DNA of 13,711 nucleotides, from assembly GCA_024636135.1 (NCBI GenBank), contig JAGXHP010000183.1, forward strand, positions 1 through 13,711, in the 5' to 3' direction. Position 1 is the first letter of the stretch. The number at the start of each line of letters is the position of its first letter. The translations under genes were made by a program, and so were the position numbers. The notes below the pieces were generated by a model. It was not told where the DNA came from. It did not search any database and saw only the letters and a program-made list of their open reading frames with translations. Source of the stretch: Chloroflexota bacterium (GTDB taxonomy: Bacteria > Chloroflexota > Limnocylindria > QHBO01). Of the stretch, positions 6,441 through 12,155 are shown in pieces.

Positions 6441-7759
6441 AGGGGCCGCGCCTGCCGCGCTGGATGTACCCGGGGATGCGCCTCAAGCGCTGGCTCGTCA
6501 TGCTGCTCGGCGGCATCGCGATCCTCGGCCTGGGTGCGGCGATCTTCATCCGCGACCTGTACCGCACGAACAGCGCCGACGAGATCCCGATCGTCTATTG
6601 GCTAACCGGCGCGTGGCTCGAGCCGGAAGTGCGCGCCGCCGCAGTCGCGCTCCTCGGCCTGGCGCTGACCGGGATCGGGATGTGGGGCCTGATGCGCTCC
6701 GTCGTCTCCCCGTTCGTGGCCCGCGGCGACAGCGTGATGGAGGTCCTGTACACCAAGCGCTACCTGGCGCGTGGGCCGCGCATCGTGGCGCTCGGCGGCG
6801 GCACCGGCCTCTCGACTCTGCTCCGCGGCCTGAAAGGCTACAGCGCCAACATCACCGCGGTGGTGGCGGTCGCGGACGATGGCGGGAGCTCGGGCAGGCT
6901 GCGCCAACAGCTCGGGATCGTGCCGCCTGGGGACATCCGCAACTGCATTGCGGCGCTCGCGGACGCCGAGCCCTTGATGACCCAGCTCATGCAGTACCGC
7001 TTCCCCCAGGGATCGGGGCTGGACGATCACGCCTTCGGCAACCTGTTCATAGCCGCCATGACCGCGGTGACCGGCGACTTCGAGGAGGCGGTGCGCGAGT
7101 CGAACCGGGTCCTCGCCGTGCGCGGCCAGGTCCTTCCTGCGACCAGCGTGCCCCTCAACCTGTCGGCGCAGCTGGCATCGGGCCGCTACCTCCACGGCCA
7201 GGCCGGCATCGGCAAGGCGGATGAGCCGATCGAGCGCGTGTTCATCGAGCCCGCCGACGTACGCGCCAACCCCGAAGCGCTCGAGCGGATACTCGAGGCG
7301 GACATGATCGTCATCGGCCCGGGCAGCCTGTTCAGCAGCGTCCTGCCGAATCTCCTGATCAGCGACGTGCGGGACGCGCTGGCGGCGGCGCCCGGAGTCA
7401 AGGTCTACGTGTGCAACGTCGCGACGCAGCCCGGCGAGACGGTCAATCTCACGGCCAGCGAGCACCTGCGCATGCTGTTCGCCCACGTTGGCGATGATCT
7501 GATCGACTACGTGGTGCTGAATCGGAACTTCGATGCCCGGCGACCGGCCGGATGGGTGGCGCAGCCGGTCGAGATCGACGTCGGGAAGCTCGAGGAGCTG
7601 CCGGTCGTGATCATCGAGGAGGACGTGATCGACGCGCACAACGCCCACCGCCATGACCCGGCCAAGCTTGCCGCCGCGATCATGAGGCTTCAGCAGGAAG
7701 ACGGCATGGAGTCACTGCGCCATCGTCGGGTGCGGCGTCCGACCGCGCACGCATCCTGA
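6437..7759 (+). CDS. yvcK: Gluconeogenesis factor YvcK/CofD-like protein with N-terminal membrane anchor
   Basis: YvcK proteins bind UDP-sugars and are needed for growth on gluconeogenic carbon sources and for cell-wall precursor balance. They share the fold of the phospholactate transferase CofD. The first about 110 of 440 residues form a membrane module, with one helix at about 19-38 and another at about 66-86 separated by a short loop. The soluble domain then begins at R112-G-P-R-I-V-A-L-G-G-G-T-G124. Family motifs follow: A146-D-D-G-G-S-S-G, P163-P-G-D-I-R-N, H198-A-F-G-N, the V-P-L-N-L region near 238-242, and G294-P-G-S-L-F-S-S-V-L-P-N-L-L. A GGGAG at 6424-6428 precedes the ATG at 6437, which overlaps the rapZ stop. 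The stop at 7757-7759 abuts or overlaps whiA. The membrane anchor is absent from the B. subtilis protein. Confidence 0.93.
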   Translation: MKGPRLPRWMYPGMRLKRWLVMLLGGIAILGLGAAIFIRDLYRTNSADEIPIVYWLTGAWLEPEVRAAAVALLGLALTGIGMWGLMRSVVSPFVARGDSVMEVLYTKRYLARGPRIVALGGGTGLSTLLRGLKGYSANITAVVAVADDGGSSGRLRQQLGIVPPGDIRNCIAALADAEPLMTQLMQYRFPQGSGLDDHAFGNLFIAAMTAVTGDFEEAVRESNRVLAVRGQVLPATSVPLNLSAQLASGRYLHGQAGIGKADEPIERVFIEPADVRANPEALERILEADMIVIGPGSLFSSVLPNLLISDVRDALAAAPGVKVYVCNVATQPGETVNLTASEHLRMLFAHVGDDLIDYVVLNRNFDARRPAGWVAQPVEIDVGKLEELPVVIIEEDVIDAHNAHRHDPAKLAAAIMRLQQEDGMESLRHRRVRRPTAHAS

Positions 7760-7785
7760 GCGCGCCGACGCTCCTCGCCGGCGAG

Positions 7786-8622
7786 GTGAAGGGAGAGCTG
7801 GCTCGCATCCATCCGGCACGCGACTGCTGCCGTCGCGCCGAGCTTCACGGCCTGGTGCACGGCAGCGCGCGATCACAGGTCCGTACCCTGGATCACGCAA
7901 CCGCGCGAACGGCGGTGCTGCTGGCAACTTCCCTGGACATTCCGACCGATGCGCCGCGATGGCTCGTCGGAGACGCACGCGGGCGAACCCGACCGTCCCG
8001 GCATCACATCGTGGTCGAGGTTCCGGCCGAGGCGCTGGGGAGGTGGTCGTGGGAGGACGCGCCGCTGTGCGACCGGCGCTCCTTCCTGCGCGGCGCGCTC
8101 CTCGGCTCCGGGTCCATATCGTTCGGGCTGTCCGGCCCGCACGTCGAGTTCGTCCATCGCACCGCCGATGCCGGCGAGTCGCTCGCCGCGCTGATGGCGG
8201 CCATGAACGTGCGGACGCTTCGCGCCGAGCGGCGTGGGCATCACGTCGTGTATCTCAAGGGCCACGAGGAGATCACCACGCTCCTGGGCCTGGTCGGTGC
8301 GAACCGCGGCGTGCTCGAGCTCGAGACGCAGCGCGTCGGTCGCGATGTCCGCGCGCGGCTCAACCGGCTCGTCAATGCCGAGCAGGCGAACCTGGGGCGG
8401 ACGGTCCGCGCGGCTGATCGGCAGCTGGCGGCGATCGAGATGCTCGAGCGCGACGGCTCGCTGTCGCGGATGGCGCCCGCCCTGCGTGAGACGGCAGCGC
8501 ACCGGCGCCGCATGCCCGATGCCGACCTCGATACCCTGGCATCGGCCCTCGGCGTGAGTCGATCCGCCATGAACCATCGGCTTCGCCGGCTGGTGGAGCT
8601 CGCCAGCCAGGAGGAAGCTTGA
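7786..8622 (+). CDS. whiA: DNA-binding protein WhiA (sporulation/division regulator family)
   Basis: WhiA is a DNA-binding protein that controls sporulation genes in Streptomyces and affects division and chromosome segregation in Firmicutes. From GTG 7786 the product has 278 residues. C14-C-R-R-A-E-L lies near the N-terminus, and a degenerate LAGLIDADG-like core contains R97-R-S-F-L-R-G-A-L-L-G-S-G-S-I. Then come V155-Y-L-K-G-H-E-E-I, N193-R-L-V-N-A-E-Q-A-N-L, and a C-terminal helix-turn-helix around 246-276 with LGVSRSAMNHRLRRL. Homologues usually have several residues before V-K-x-E-L-A-R. Extending back to a CTG at 7756, which overlaps the yvcK stop as CTGA, would add ten residues and give a more typical N-terminus. 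The start is therefore uncertain; the family is not. Confidence 0.93.
   Translation: MKGELARIHPARDCCRRAELHGLVHGSARSQVRTLDHATARTAVLLATSLDIPTDAPRWLVGDARGRTRPSRHHIVVEVPAEALGRWSWEDAPLCDRRSFLRGALLGSGSISFGLSGPHVEFVHRTADAGESLAALMAAMNVRTLRAERRGHHVVYLKGHEEITTLLGLVGANRGVLELETQRVGRDVRARLNRLVNAEQANLGRTVRAADRQLAAIEMLERDGSLSRMAPALRETAAHRRRMPDADLDTLASALGVSRSAMNHRLRRLVELASQEEA
8609..8614 (+). promoter_or_regulatory. Shine-Dalgarno sequence that fixes the tpiA start
   Basis: AGGAGG at 8609-8614, within the last whiA codons, is followed by a 7-base spacer and the ATG at 8622. This is the best ribosome binding site in the window. It favours ATG 8622 over the in-frame TTG at 8619. Confidence 0.8.
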
Positions 8623-9386
8623 TGCGTCGACCCGTCGTCGCGGGCAACTGGAAGATGAACCCAACCTCGCTTCGCGAAGCTATCGAGCTGGCACGGACCG
8701 TCGATGCGGCGGCTCCCGACCCCGATGCGGTGACAACCGTGATCTGCCCGCCGGCGATCTGGCTGGCCGAGGTCGAGCGCGCCGTCAGCCGCGTCGAGGT
8801 CGGTGCGCAGACAATGCACTTCGCCGATGCGGGCGCCTTCACCGGTGAAACGAGCCCAAGCATGTTGAGCGGCCTGGCGGGCTTCGTGATCCTCGGCCAC
8901 TCCGAGCGGCGACAGTACGACGGCGAGACGGACGAGGGCGTCGGACGGAAGGTCGTGAGCGCCGTCGCCCACGGACTTCGCCCGATCGCAGCAGTGGGGG
9001 AGCGAGCCGACGAGCGCTCCGCGGGCACGACGGCGGCGGTCGTCGACCGCCAGGTCCGGGCCGCACTCGGCGGTCTCGAGCGCCTCGGCGGAACGGGCCT
9101 CGTCATCGCGTACGAGCCGGTGTGGGCCATCGGCACGGGCGACGCGGCAACGGCGGCCGATGCCCAGGAGGTCTGCGCTCAGATCCGCGCCATCCTCGCC
9201 GACCTCGACCCGGCCGCAGCTCCCGAGATCCCGATCCAGTACGGCGGGAGCGTCACCGCCGACAATGCCGCGGAGCTTTTCGCCGAGGTCGACATCGATG
9301 GCGCGCTGGTCGGCGGGGCATCGCTCAAGCCCGAAGCCATCGCCGCAATCCTGCGCGCCGCAGCTGAATCCGCCGCGCGGGAATGA
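8622..9386 (+). CDS. tpiA: Triosephosphate isomerase
   Basis: TpiA interconverts dihydroxyacetone phosphate and glyceraldehyde 3-phosphate in glycolysis and gluconeogenesis. The 254 residues match the family's usual length. Substrate-binding N9-W-K11 is at the start, catalytic His is in G92-H93-S-E-R-R, and catalytic Glu is in A163-Y-E165-P-V-W. The flexible loop A169-I-G-T-G and phosphate-binding Y207-G-G-S-V and G231-G-A-S follow. The dimer loop G71-A-F-T-G-E-T-S is also intact. One oddity is that the usually near-invariant Cys before V-G-E is alanine here (P121-I-A-A124-V-G-E). The ATG overlaps the whiA stop (TGATG) behind a strong Shine-Dalgarno, and the stop overlaps gpmI as ATGA. Unlike in actinobacterial clusters, gap and pgk are not between whiA and tpiA. 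Confidence 0.96.
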   Translation: MRRPVVAGNWKMNPTSLREAIELARTVDAAAPDPDAVTTVICPPAIWLAEVERAVSRVEVGAQTMHFADAGAFTGETSPSMLSGLAGFVILGHSERRQYDGETDEGVGRKVVSAVAHGLRPIAAVGERADERSAGTTAAVVDRQVRAALGGLERLGGTGLVIAYEPVWAIGTGDAATAADAQEVCAQIRAILADLDPAAAPEIPIQYGGSVTADNAAELFAEVDIDGALVGGASLKPEAIAAILRAAAESAARE

Positions 9387-10900
9387 CCGTCGTCCTCGTC
9401 GTCCTCGATGGCTTCGGGCTCGGTCGCGACCCCGCCCGCAACGCCCTGCTCTCCGCGTCGATGAATCACTGGAACCGGCTGCTTGAGACGTACCCGCATG
9501 CTCGGCTCGATGCGTCGGGCGAGGCCGTCGGACTGCCCGCTGGGCAGATGGGCAACAGCGAAGTGGGTCACCTCAACCTCGGGGCCGGATTCCGCGTTCT
9601 TCAGGACCTGCCGCGAATCAGCAGTGCCATCGCCGACGGCTCGTTCTTCGAGAATGCCGTGCTGGCCTCGACGTGTCGCGGGGTGCTCGAGCGGGGGAGC
9701 CGGCTGCACCTCATGGGGCTCGTTGGTCCCGGCGGAATCCACGCGGTGGACGAGCATCTCGTGGCCATGGTCAAGCTCGCTTCGCGGACCGGCCTGGATC
9801 CCGAACGCGTCGCCTTCCACGCCTTCACCGACGGGCGCGACACCCCGCCGCGCTCGGCGGACGCCTACCTGGATAGGCTCGAGGAGCGTTTCGGAGGACG
9901 CGCGCACGTCGCCAGCGTGAGCGGTCGCTACTACGCCATGGATCGCGATCAGCGCTGGGACCGCACCGAGCTCGCGTATCGGGCCGTCGTCCAGGGCCGG
10001 GGGCTGGCGGCTCCGAATGCGGCCGCGGCGATCGCCGCCGCCTACGCCCGCGACGAGGGCGACGAGTTCATCATGCCGACCGTCATCGGCCAACCGACGC
10101 CGATGGTTGATGGCGACGCCGTGGTCCACCTGAACTTCCGGGCCGATCGAGCACGCCAGCTGACGCAGTCCCTGGCCCTCGCGGACTTCGCCGCCTTCGA
10201 TCGTGAGTCGCACCCCGCGCTCGCGATCACCACGCTGACCGAGTACCAGGCGCCGGACGAGCTCCCGGTCCGTGTCGCCTTCCCGCCGGCAGTGGCGGAC
10301 TCATTGGCGGCGCACCTGTCGCGTCTGGGGAAGCGGCAGCTTCACGTGGCGGAGACCGAAAAGTACGCGCACGTCACCTACTTCTTCAATGGCGGCGTCG
10401 AAGAGGCGTTCCCCGGCGAGGAGCGCATCCTCGTGCCATCCAACCGCGAGGTCGCAACGTACGACCTCGCTCCCGAGATGAGCGCCGCCCCGATCACGGA
10501 TGCCGTGCTGGCCGCGCTCGAGGACGGTGGCTTCGACTTCATCGTGGCGAACTACGCGAACCCCGATATGGTCGGTCACACGGGGGCATGGGATGCGGGC
10601 ATTGCGGCCGCGGAGGTCATCGACGGCTGCATCGGCCGGCTGAGCGAGGCCGCCAGCCGGACGGCGAGCCCGCTCGTCATCACGGCCGACCACGGCAACA
10701 TCGAGGAGATGCGTGACGCCGATGGGCGGCCGCAGACCAAGCACACCACCGCCCCCGTCCCGATCGTCCTCGTCGACACCGATCGCCTCGGCGTGCTCCT
10801 GCGCGACGGCACGCTCGCCGACGTCGCGCCGACGCTGTGCGAGCTGCTCGGGATCGAGCCGGGACCGGAGATGACCGGTCAGTCCCTGATCGAGTCGTGA
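9383..10900 (+). CDS. gpmI: 2,3-bisphosphoglycerate-independent phosphoglycerate mutase
   Basis: GpmI interconverts 3- and 2-phosphoglycerate through a phosphoserine intermediate, using two Mn ions and no bisphosphoglycerate cofactor. The 505 residues match the family length of about 510. Metal ligand D9 is in L-D9-G-F-G, and the phosphorylated serine is S59 in G54-Q-M-G-N-S-E-V-G-H. Next come F148-T-D-G-R-D-T-P-P, N251-F-R-A-D-R and E324-T-E-K-Y-A-H-V-T-Y-F-F-N-G-G. The second metal-site residues are in N390-Y-A-N-P-D395-M-V-G-H399, D436-H437-G-N and K453-H454-T-T. The usual SDGGVHSH stretch reads GPGGIHAV here, with substrate-binding H120 kept. Its ATG overlaps the tpiA stop, and there is no strong Shine-Dalgarno, so translation is probably coupled. 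It is the last gene of its operon before the secG promoter. Confidence 0.96.
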   Translation: MTVVLVVLDGFGLGRDPARNALLSASMNHWNRLLETYPHARLDASGEAVGLPAGQMGNSEVGHLNLGAGFRVLQDLPRISSAIADGSFFENAVLASTCRGVLERGSRLHLMGLVGPGGIHAVDEHLVAMVKLASRTGLDPERVAFHAFTDGRDTPPRSADAYLDRLEERFGGRAHVASVSGRYYAMDRDQRWDRTELAYRAVVQGRGLAAPNAAAAIAAAYARDEGDEFIMPTVIGQPTPMVDGDAVVHLNFRADRARQLTQSLALADFAAFDRESHPALAITTLTEYQAPDELPVRVAFPPAVADSLAAHLSRLGKRQLHVAETEKYAHVTYFFNGGVEEAFPGEERILVPSNREVATYDLAPEMSAAPITDAVLAALEDGGFDFIVANYANPDMVGHTGAWDAGIAAAEVIDGCIGRLSEAASRTASPLVITADHGNIEEMRDADGRPQTKHTTAPVPIVLVDTDRLGVLLRDGTLADVAPTLCELLGIEPGPEMTGQSLIES

Positions 10901-10944
10901 CCGGCGTGACGCCTGTCGCCCCGTTCGAAGCCGCCGAGAACCTC

Positions 10945-10953
10945 TGCTAGAAT
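10945..10953 (+). promoter_or_regulatory. Putative extended -10 promoter of secG
   Basis: TGCTAGAAT at 10945-10953 is an extended -10 element in the 62-base gap after gpmI. The predicted transcription start is near 10960, only about 3 bases before the ATG at 10963. TTCGAA at 10924-10929 is a poor -35 candidate (3 of 6 matches, 18-base spacer). Confidence 0.55.
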
Positions 10954-10962
10954 TCGCGCGCA

Positions 10963-11184
10963 ATGCAGACCCCTCTTCTTCTCGCCCAGATGATCCTGGC
11001 CATCGCGCTCATCGCATCGATCCTGCTGCAGCAGCGCGGGACCGGGCTCGGCGGAGCGTTCGGTGGCGAGGTCACCGCCTACCGCAGCCGGCGCGGCATC
11101 GAGCGCACGCTCTTCCGCCTGACGGTGGTGCTGGCAATGCTGTTCGTGGCCTTCAGCCTGCTCAACCTGGTGCCGCAGAACTGA
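10963..11184 (+). CDS. secG: Preprotein translocase subunit SecG
   Basis: SecG is the small accessory subunit of the SecYEG protein-export channel. The 73-residue protein has the standard topology of two helices (about 5-23 and 50-70) joined by a glycine-rich loop. Family signatures are I20-L-L-Q-Q-R-G-T-G-L-G-G-A-F-G-G, where the L-L-Q-x-x-x-G-x-G-x-x-F-G-G pattern is diagnostic, followed by R42-S-R-R-G-I-E-R-T-L-F. The length is normal. The ATG at 10963 is the only sensible start. It has no Shine-Dalgarno, in keeping with a nearly leaderless transcript from the element at 10945-10953. It stands between the glycolytic genes and two tRNA-Leu genes; secG next to a tRNA-Leu gene is also seen in E. 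coli (secG-leuU). Confidence 0.95.
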   Translation: MQTPLLLAQMILAIALIASILLQQRGTGLGGAFGGEVTAYRSRRGIERTLFRLTVVLAMLFVAFSLLNLVPQN

Positions 11185-11189
11185 CCTTG

Positions 11190-11210
11190 GGGCCGTGCTA
11201 TCATCGGCCC
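11190..11210 (+). repeat. Inverted repeat enclosing the tRNA-Leu -10 element
   Basis: GGGCCG (11190-11195) and CGGCCC (11205-11210) form a perfect 6-bp inverted repeat. The 9-base loop TGCTATCAT is exactly the extended -10 element of the tRNA-Leu unit. It may be an operator-like site, or it may serve as a weak terminator hairpin for secG. No U-run follows it. Confidence 0.5.
11196..11204 (+). promoter_or_regulatory. Putative extended -10 promoter of the tRNA-Leu pair
   Basis: TGCTATCAT at 11196-11204 lies 12 bases after the secG stop. The predicted transcription start is near 11211, leaving about 32 bases of 5' leader before the first tRNA. No -35 hexamer is evident at normal spacing. Confidence 0.5.
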
Positions 11211-11216
11211 TCGCAA

Positions 11217-11232
11217 TCGGAGATCGCTCCGA
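11217..11232 (+). other. Hairpin in the 5' leader of the tRNA-Leu precursor
   Basis: TCGGAG (11217-11222) and CTCCGA (11227-11232) pair perfectly around an ATCG tetraloop, 10 bases upstream of the mature 5' end of tRNA-Leu(CAG). It could influence RNase P processing, or it may be incidental. Confidence 0.4.
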
Positions 11233-11242
11233 ATGCGGCTGT

Positions 11243-11329
11243 GCCGAGGTGGCGGAATAGGCAGACGCGCTAGGTTCAGGACCTAGTGACCGCAAGGTCG
11301 TGTGGGTTCAAGTCCCTCCCTCGGTACCA
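11243..11329 (+). tRNA. tRNA-Leu, anticodon CAG
   Basis: This is a class II tRNA of 87 nt including an encoded CCA. The acceptor is GCCGAGG with CCTCGGT (G1 pairs with U72). The 3-bp D stem is GCG/CGC. The anticodon stem CTAGG/CCTAG encloses loop TTCAGGA, with anticodon CAG at 11277-11279. The long variable arm is GACC-GCAA-GGTC. The T loop is TTCAAGT, with one U-U mismatch in the T stem (11303/11317). The discriminator base is A, as expected for Leu. It reads CUG, one of the commonest Leu codons in these genes. Confidence 0.95.
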
Positions 11330-11338
11330 AACCTCGGG

Positions 11339-11423
11339 GCCCAGGTGGCGGAATTGGTATACGCGTACGTTTGAGGGGCGTATGAGGCAACTCATCCGGG
11401 TTCAAGTCCCGGCCTGGGCACCA
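11339..11423 (+). tRNA. tRNA-Leu, anticodon GAG
   Basis: This is a class II tRNA of 85 nt with encoded CCA, only 9 bases after the first, so they share a precursor. The acceptor GCCCAGG/CCTGGGC is fully paired. The anticodon stem TACGT/GCGTA holds the loop TTGAGGG, with anticodon GAG at 11373-11375. The variable arm is TGAG-GCAA-CTCA, and the T arm CCGGG-TTCAAGT-CCCGG is perfect. It reads CUC and CUU; CUC is very common in these genes. Confidence 0.95.
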
Positions 11424-11443
11424 ATTCCAACTTCCAAGCCGAT

Positions 11444-11480
11444 ACGCCGCTCGGCCCAGCCACGGCGAGCGGCGTTCTCA
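11444..11480 (+). terminator. Terminator-like hairpin after the tRNA-Leu pair
   Basis: ACGCCGCTCG (11444-11453) pairs perfectly over 10 bp with CGAGCGGCGT (11466-11475), with a 12-base loop. The tail TTCTCA is poor in T, so termination would be imperfect or factor-assisted. The position between the tRNA genes and a new promoter fits a terminator. Confidence 0.6.
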
Positions 11481-11541
11481 CGTGCGGCATCGTCCGCGGC
11501 CAACTTCCAGCTCCGCCCCTGACCGATCTTGGCCAGAGGTC

Positions 11542-11547
11542 TACACT
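11542..11547 (+). promoter_or_regulatory. Putative promoter of the 11554 gene (leaderless)
   Basis: TACACT at 11542-11547 has exactly 6 bases between it and the GTG at 11554, the same geometry as at recJ. CTGACC at 11519-11524 could be a -35 (4 of 6 matches to TTGACA, 17-base spacer), the best -35 candidate in the window. No Shine-Dalgarno is present. Confidence 0.55.
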
Positions 11548-11553
11548 GGCCGG

Positions 11554-12033
11554 GTGCGACTCATCGTGGGAGTGTCCGTCCTCGGTGCCATCGTCTGGGG
11601 CTTTGCGCTCATCGGAATGGCGACGGTTGCCGCTACATTCGTTGCGTCCGAGGACTCGGCCGCGAGCCGCGACCATCTGCTCGAGCAGGGTGATGCGGCA
11701 TCGCCCGTTGCCGACATCGCTGGCCTCGCGCCATATCCCGGTGCAGTGCGGACCGCCTATCACCGCGATGCGCTCGGGGACCTCACGTTCACCGAGGTCG
11801 AGTACACGACCGGCGATTCCCCGTCCGCGGTCCGTGCCTTCTACGATGCCGTCGTGTCCACCGGCCCATGGACGACCTCAGATGCGACCTTCAGGCGCGG
11901 TGATTGGATGTACTCAGTGCAGTCCGGCGGCCTCCGCGGTGTCGTCGTGATCCATCCACGTGGTGAGGTCACACTGATCGAGATCGAGATGTCGGAGCCG
12001 TCCGCGTCGCGCGGCGACTCCTCGCAACGCTAG
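11554..12033 (+). CDS. Membrane-anchored extracytoplasmic protein of unknown function
   Basis: I do not recognise a named family. From GTG 11554 the product has 159 residues. One N-terminal hydrophobic segment (about 3-26, LIVGVSVLGAIVWGFALIGMA) acts as a signal anchor or uncleaved signal peptide. A small soluble domain follows that should lie outside the membrane. It contains a motif like those in many short secreted proteins of related bacteria: APYPGAV near residues 55-61, an E-Y-T-T-G-D-S-P-S-A-V-R-A-F-Y-D segment near 80-95, G-P-W-T-T, then alternating strands ending in V-T-L-I-E-I-E-M. There is no lipobox cysteine. The GTG at 11482 is in frame but upstream of the promoter-like box and would put a polar stretch before the helix, so 11554 is preferred. 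It appears to be a one-gene unit between tRNA genes. Confidence 0.8.
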   Translation: MRLIVGVSVLGAIVWGFALIGMATVAATFVASEDSAASRDHLLEQGDAASPVADIAGLAPYPGAVRTAYHRDALGDLTFTEVEYTTGDSPSAVRAFYDAVVSTGPWTTSDATFRRGDWMYSVQSGGLRGVVVIHPRGEVTLIEIEMSEPSASRGDSSQR

Positions 12034-12058
12034 TTCACCAGATCGCATCGCGCGCGGG

Positions 12059-12067
12059 TGCTACGCT
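12059..12067 (+). promoter_or_regulatory. Putative extended -10 promoter of tRNA-Val
   Basis: TGCTACGCT at 12059-12067 has 7 bases between it and the mature 5' end of the tRNA. The predicted transcription start is at 12074 or 12075, leaving essentially no 5' leader. No -35 at normal spacing. Confidence 0.5.
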
Positions 12068-12074
12068 CGCCGCG

Positions 12075-12151
12075 GGGCGGTTAGCTCAGCTGGTCAGAGC
12101 GCCTCGTTTACACCGAGGAAGTCGGGGGTTCGAGTCCCTCACCGCCCACCA
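12075..12151 (+). tRNA. tRNA-Val, anticodon TAC (UAC)
   Basis: This is a 77-nt tRNA with encoded CCA. The acceptor GGGCGGT/ACCGCCC is fully paired. The D arm contains TAGCTCAGCTGGTCAGAGC. The anticodon stem CCTCG/CGAGG encloses loop TTTACAC, with anticodon TAC at 12109-12111. The T loop is TTCGAGT and the discriminator is A. There is no terminator between it and lemA, so some read-through into lemA is likely. Confidence 0.96.
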
Positions 12152-12155
12152 CCCC

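Noticed and set aside
8619..8621. TTG as tpiA start
   Set aside because: ATG 8622 is the very next codon, has ideal spacing from AGGAGG, and gives the usual N-terminus.
10902..10912. GGCG-TGA-CGCC hairpin after gpmI as terminator
   Set aside because: The stem is only 4 bp, the loop 3 bases, and there is no T-run.
11482..11484. GTG as start of the 11554 gene
   Set aside because: It lies before the promoter-like box and right after the terminator hairpin. The added 24 residues are polar and would precede the signal anchor.
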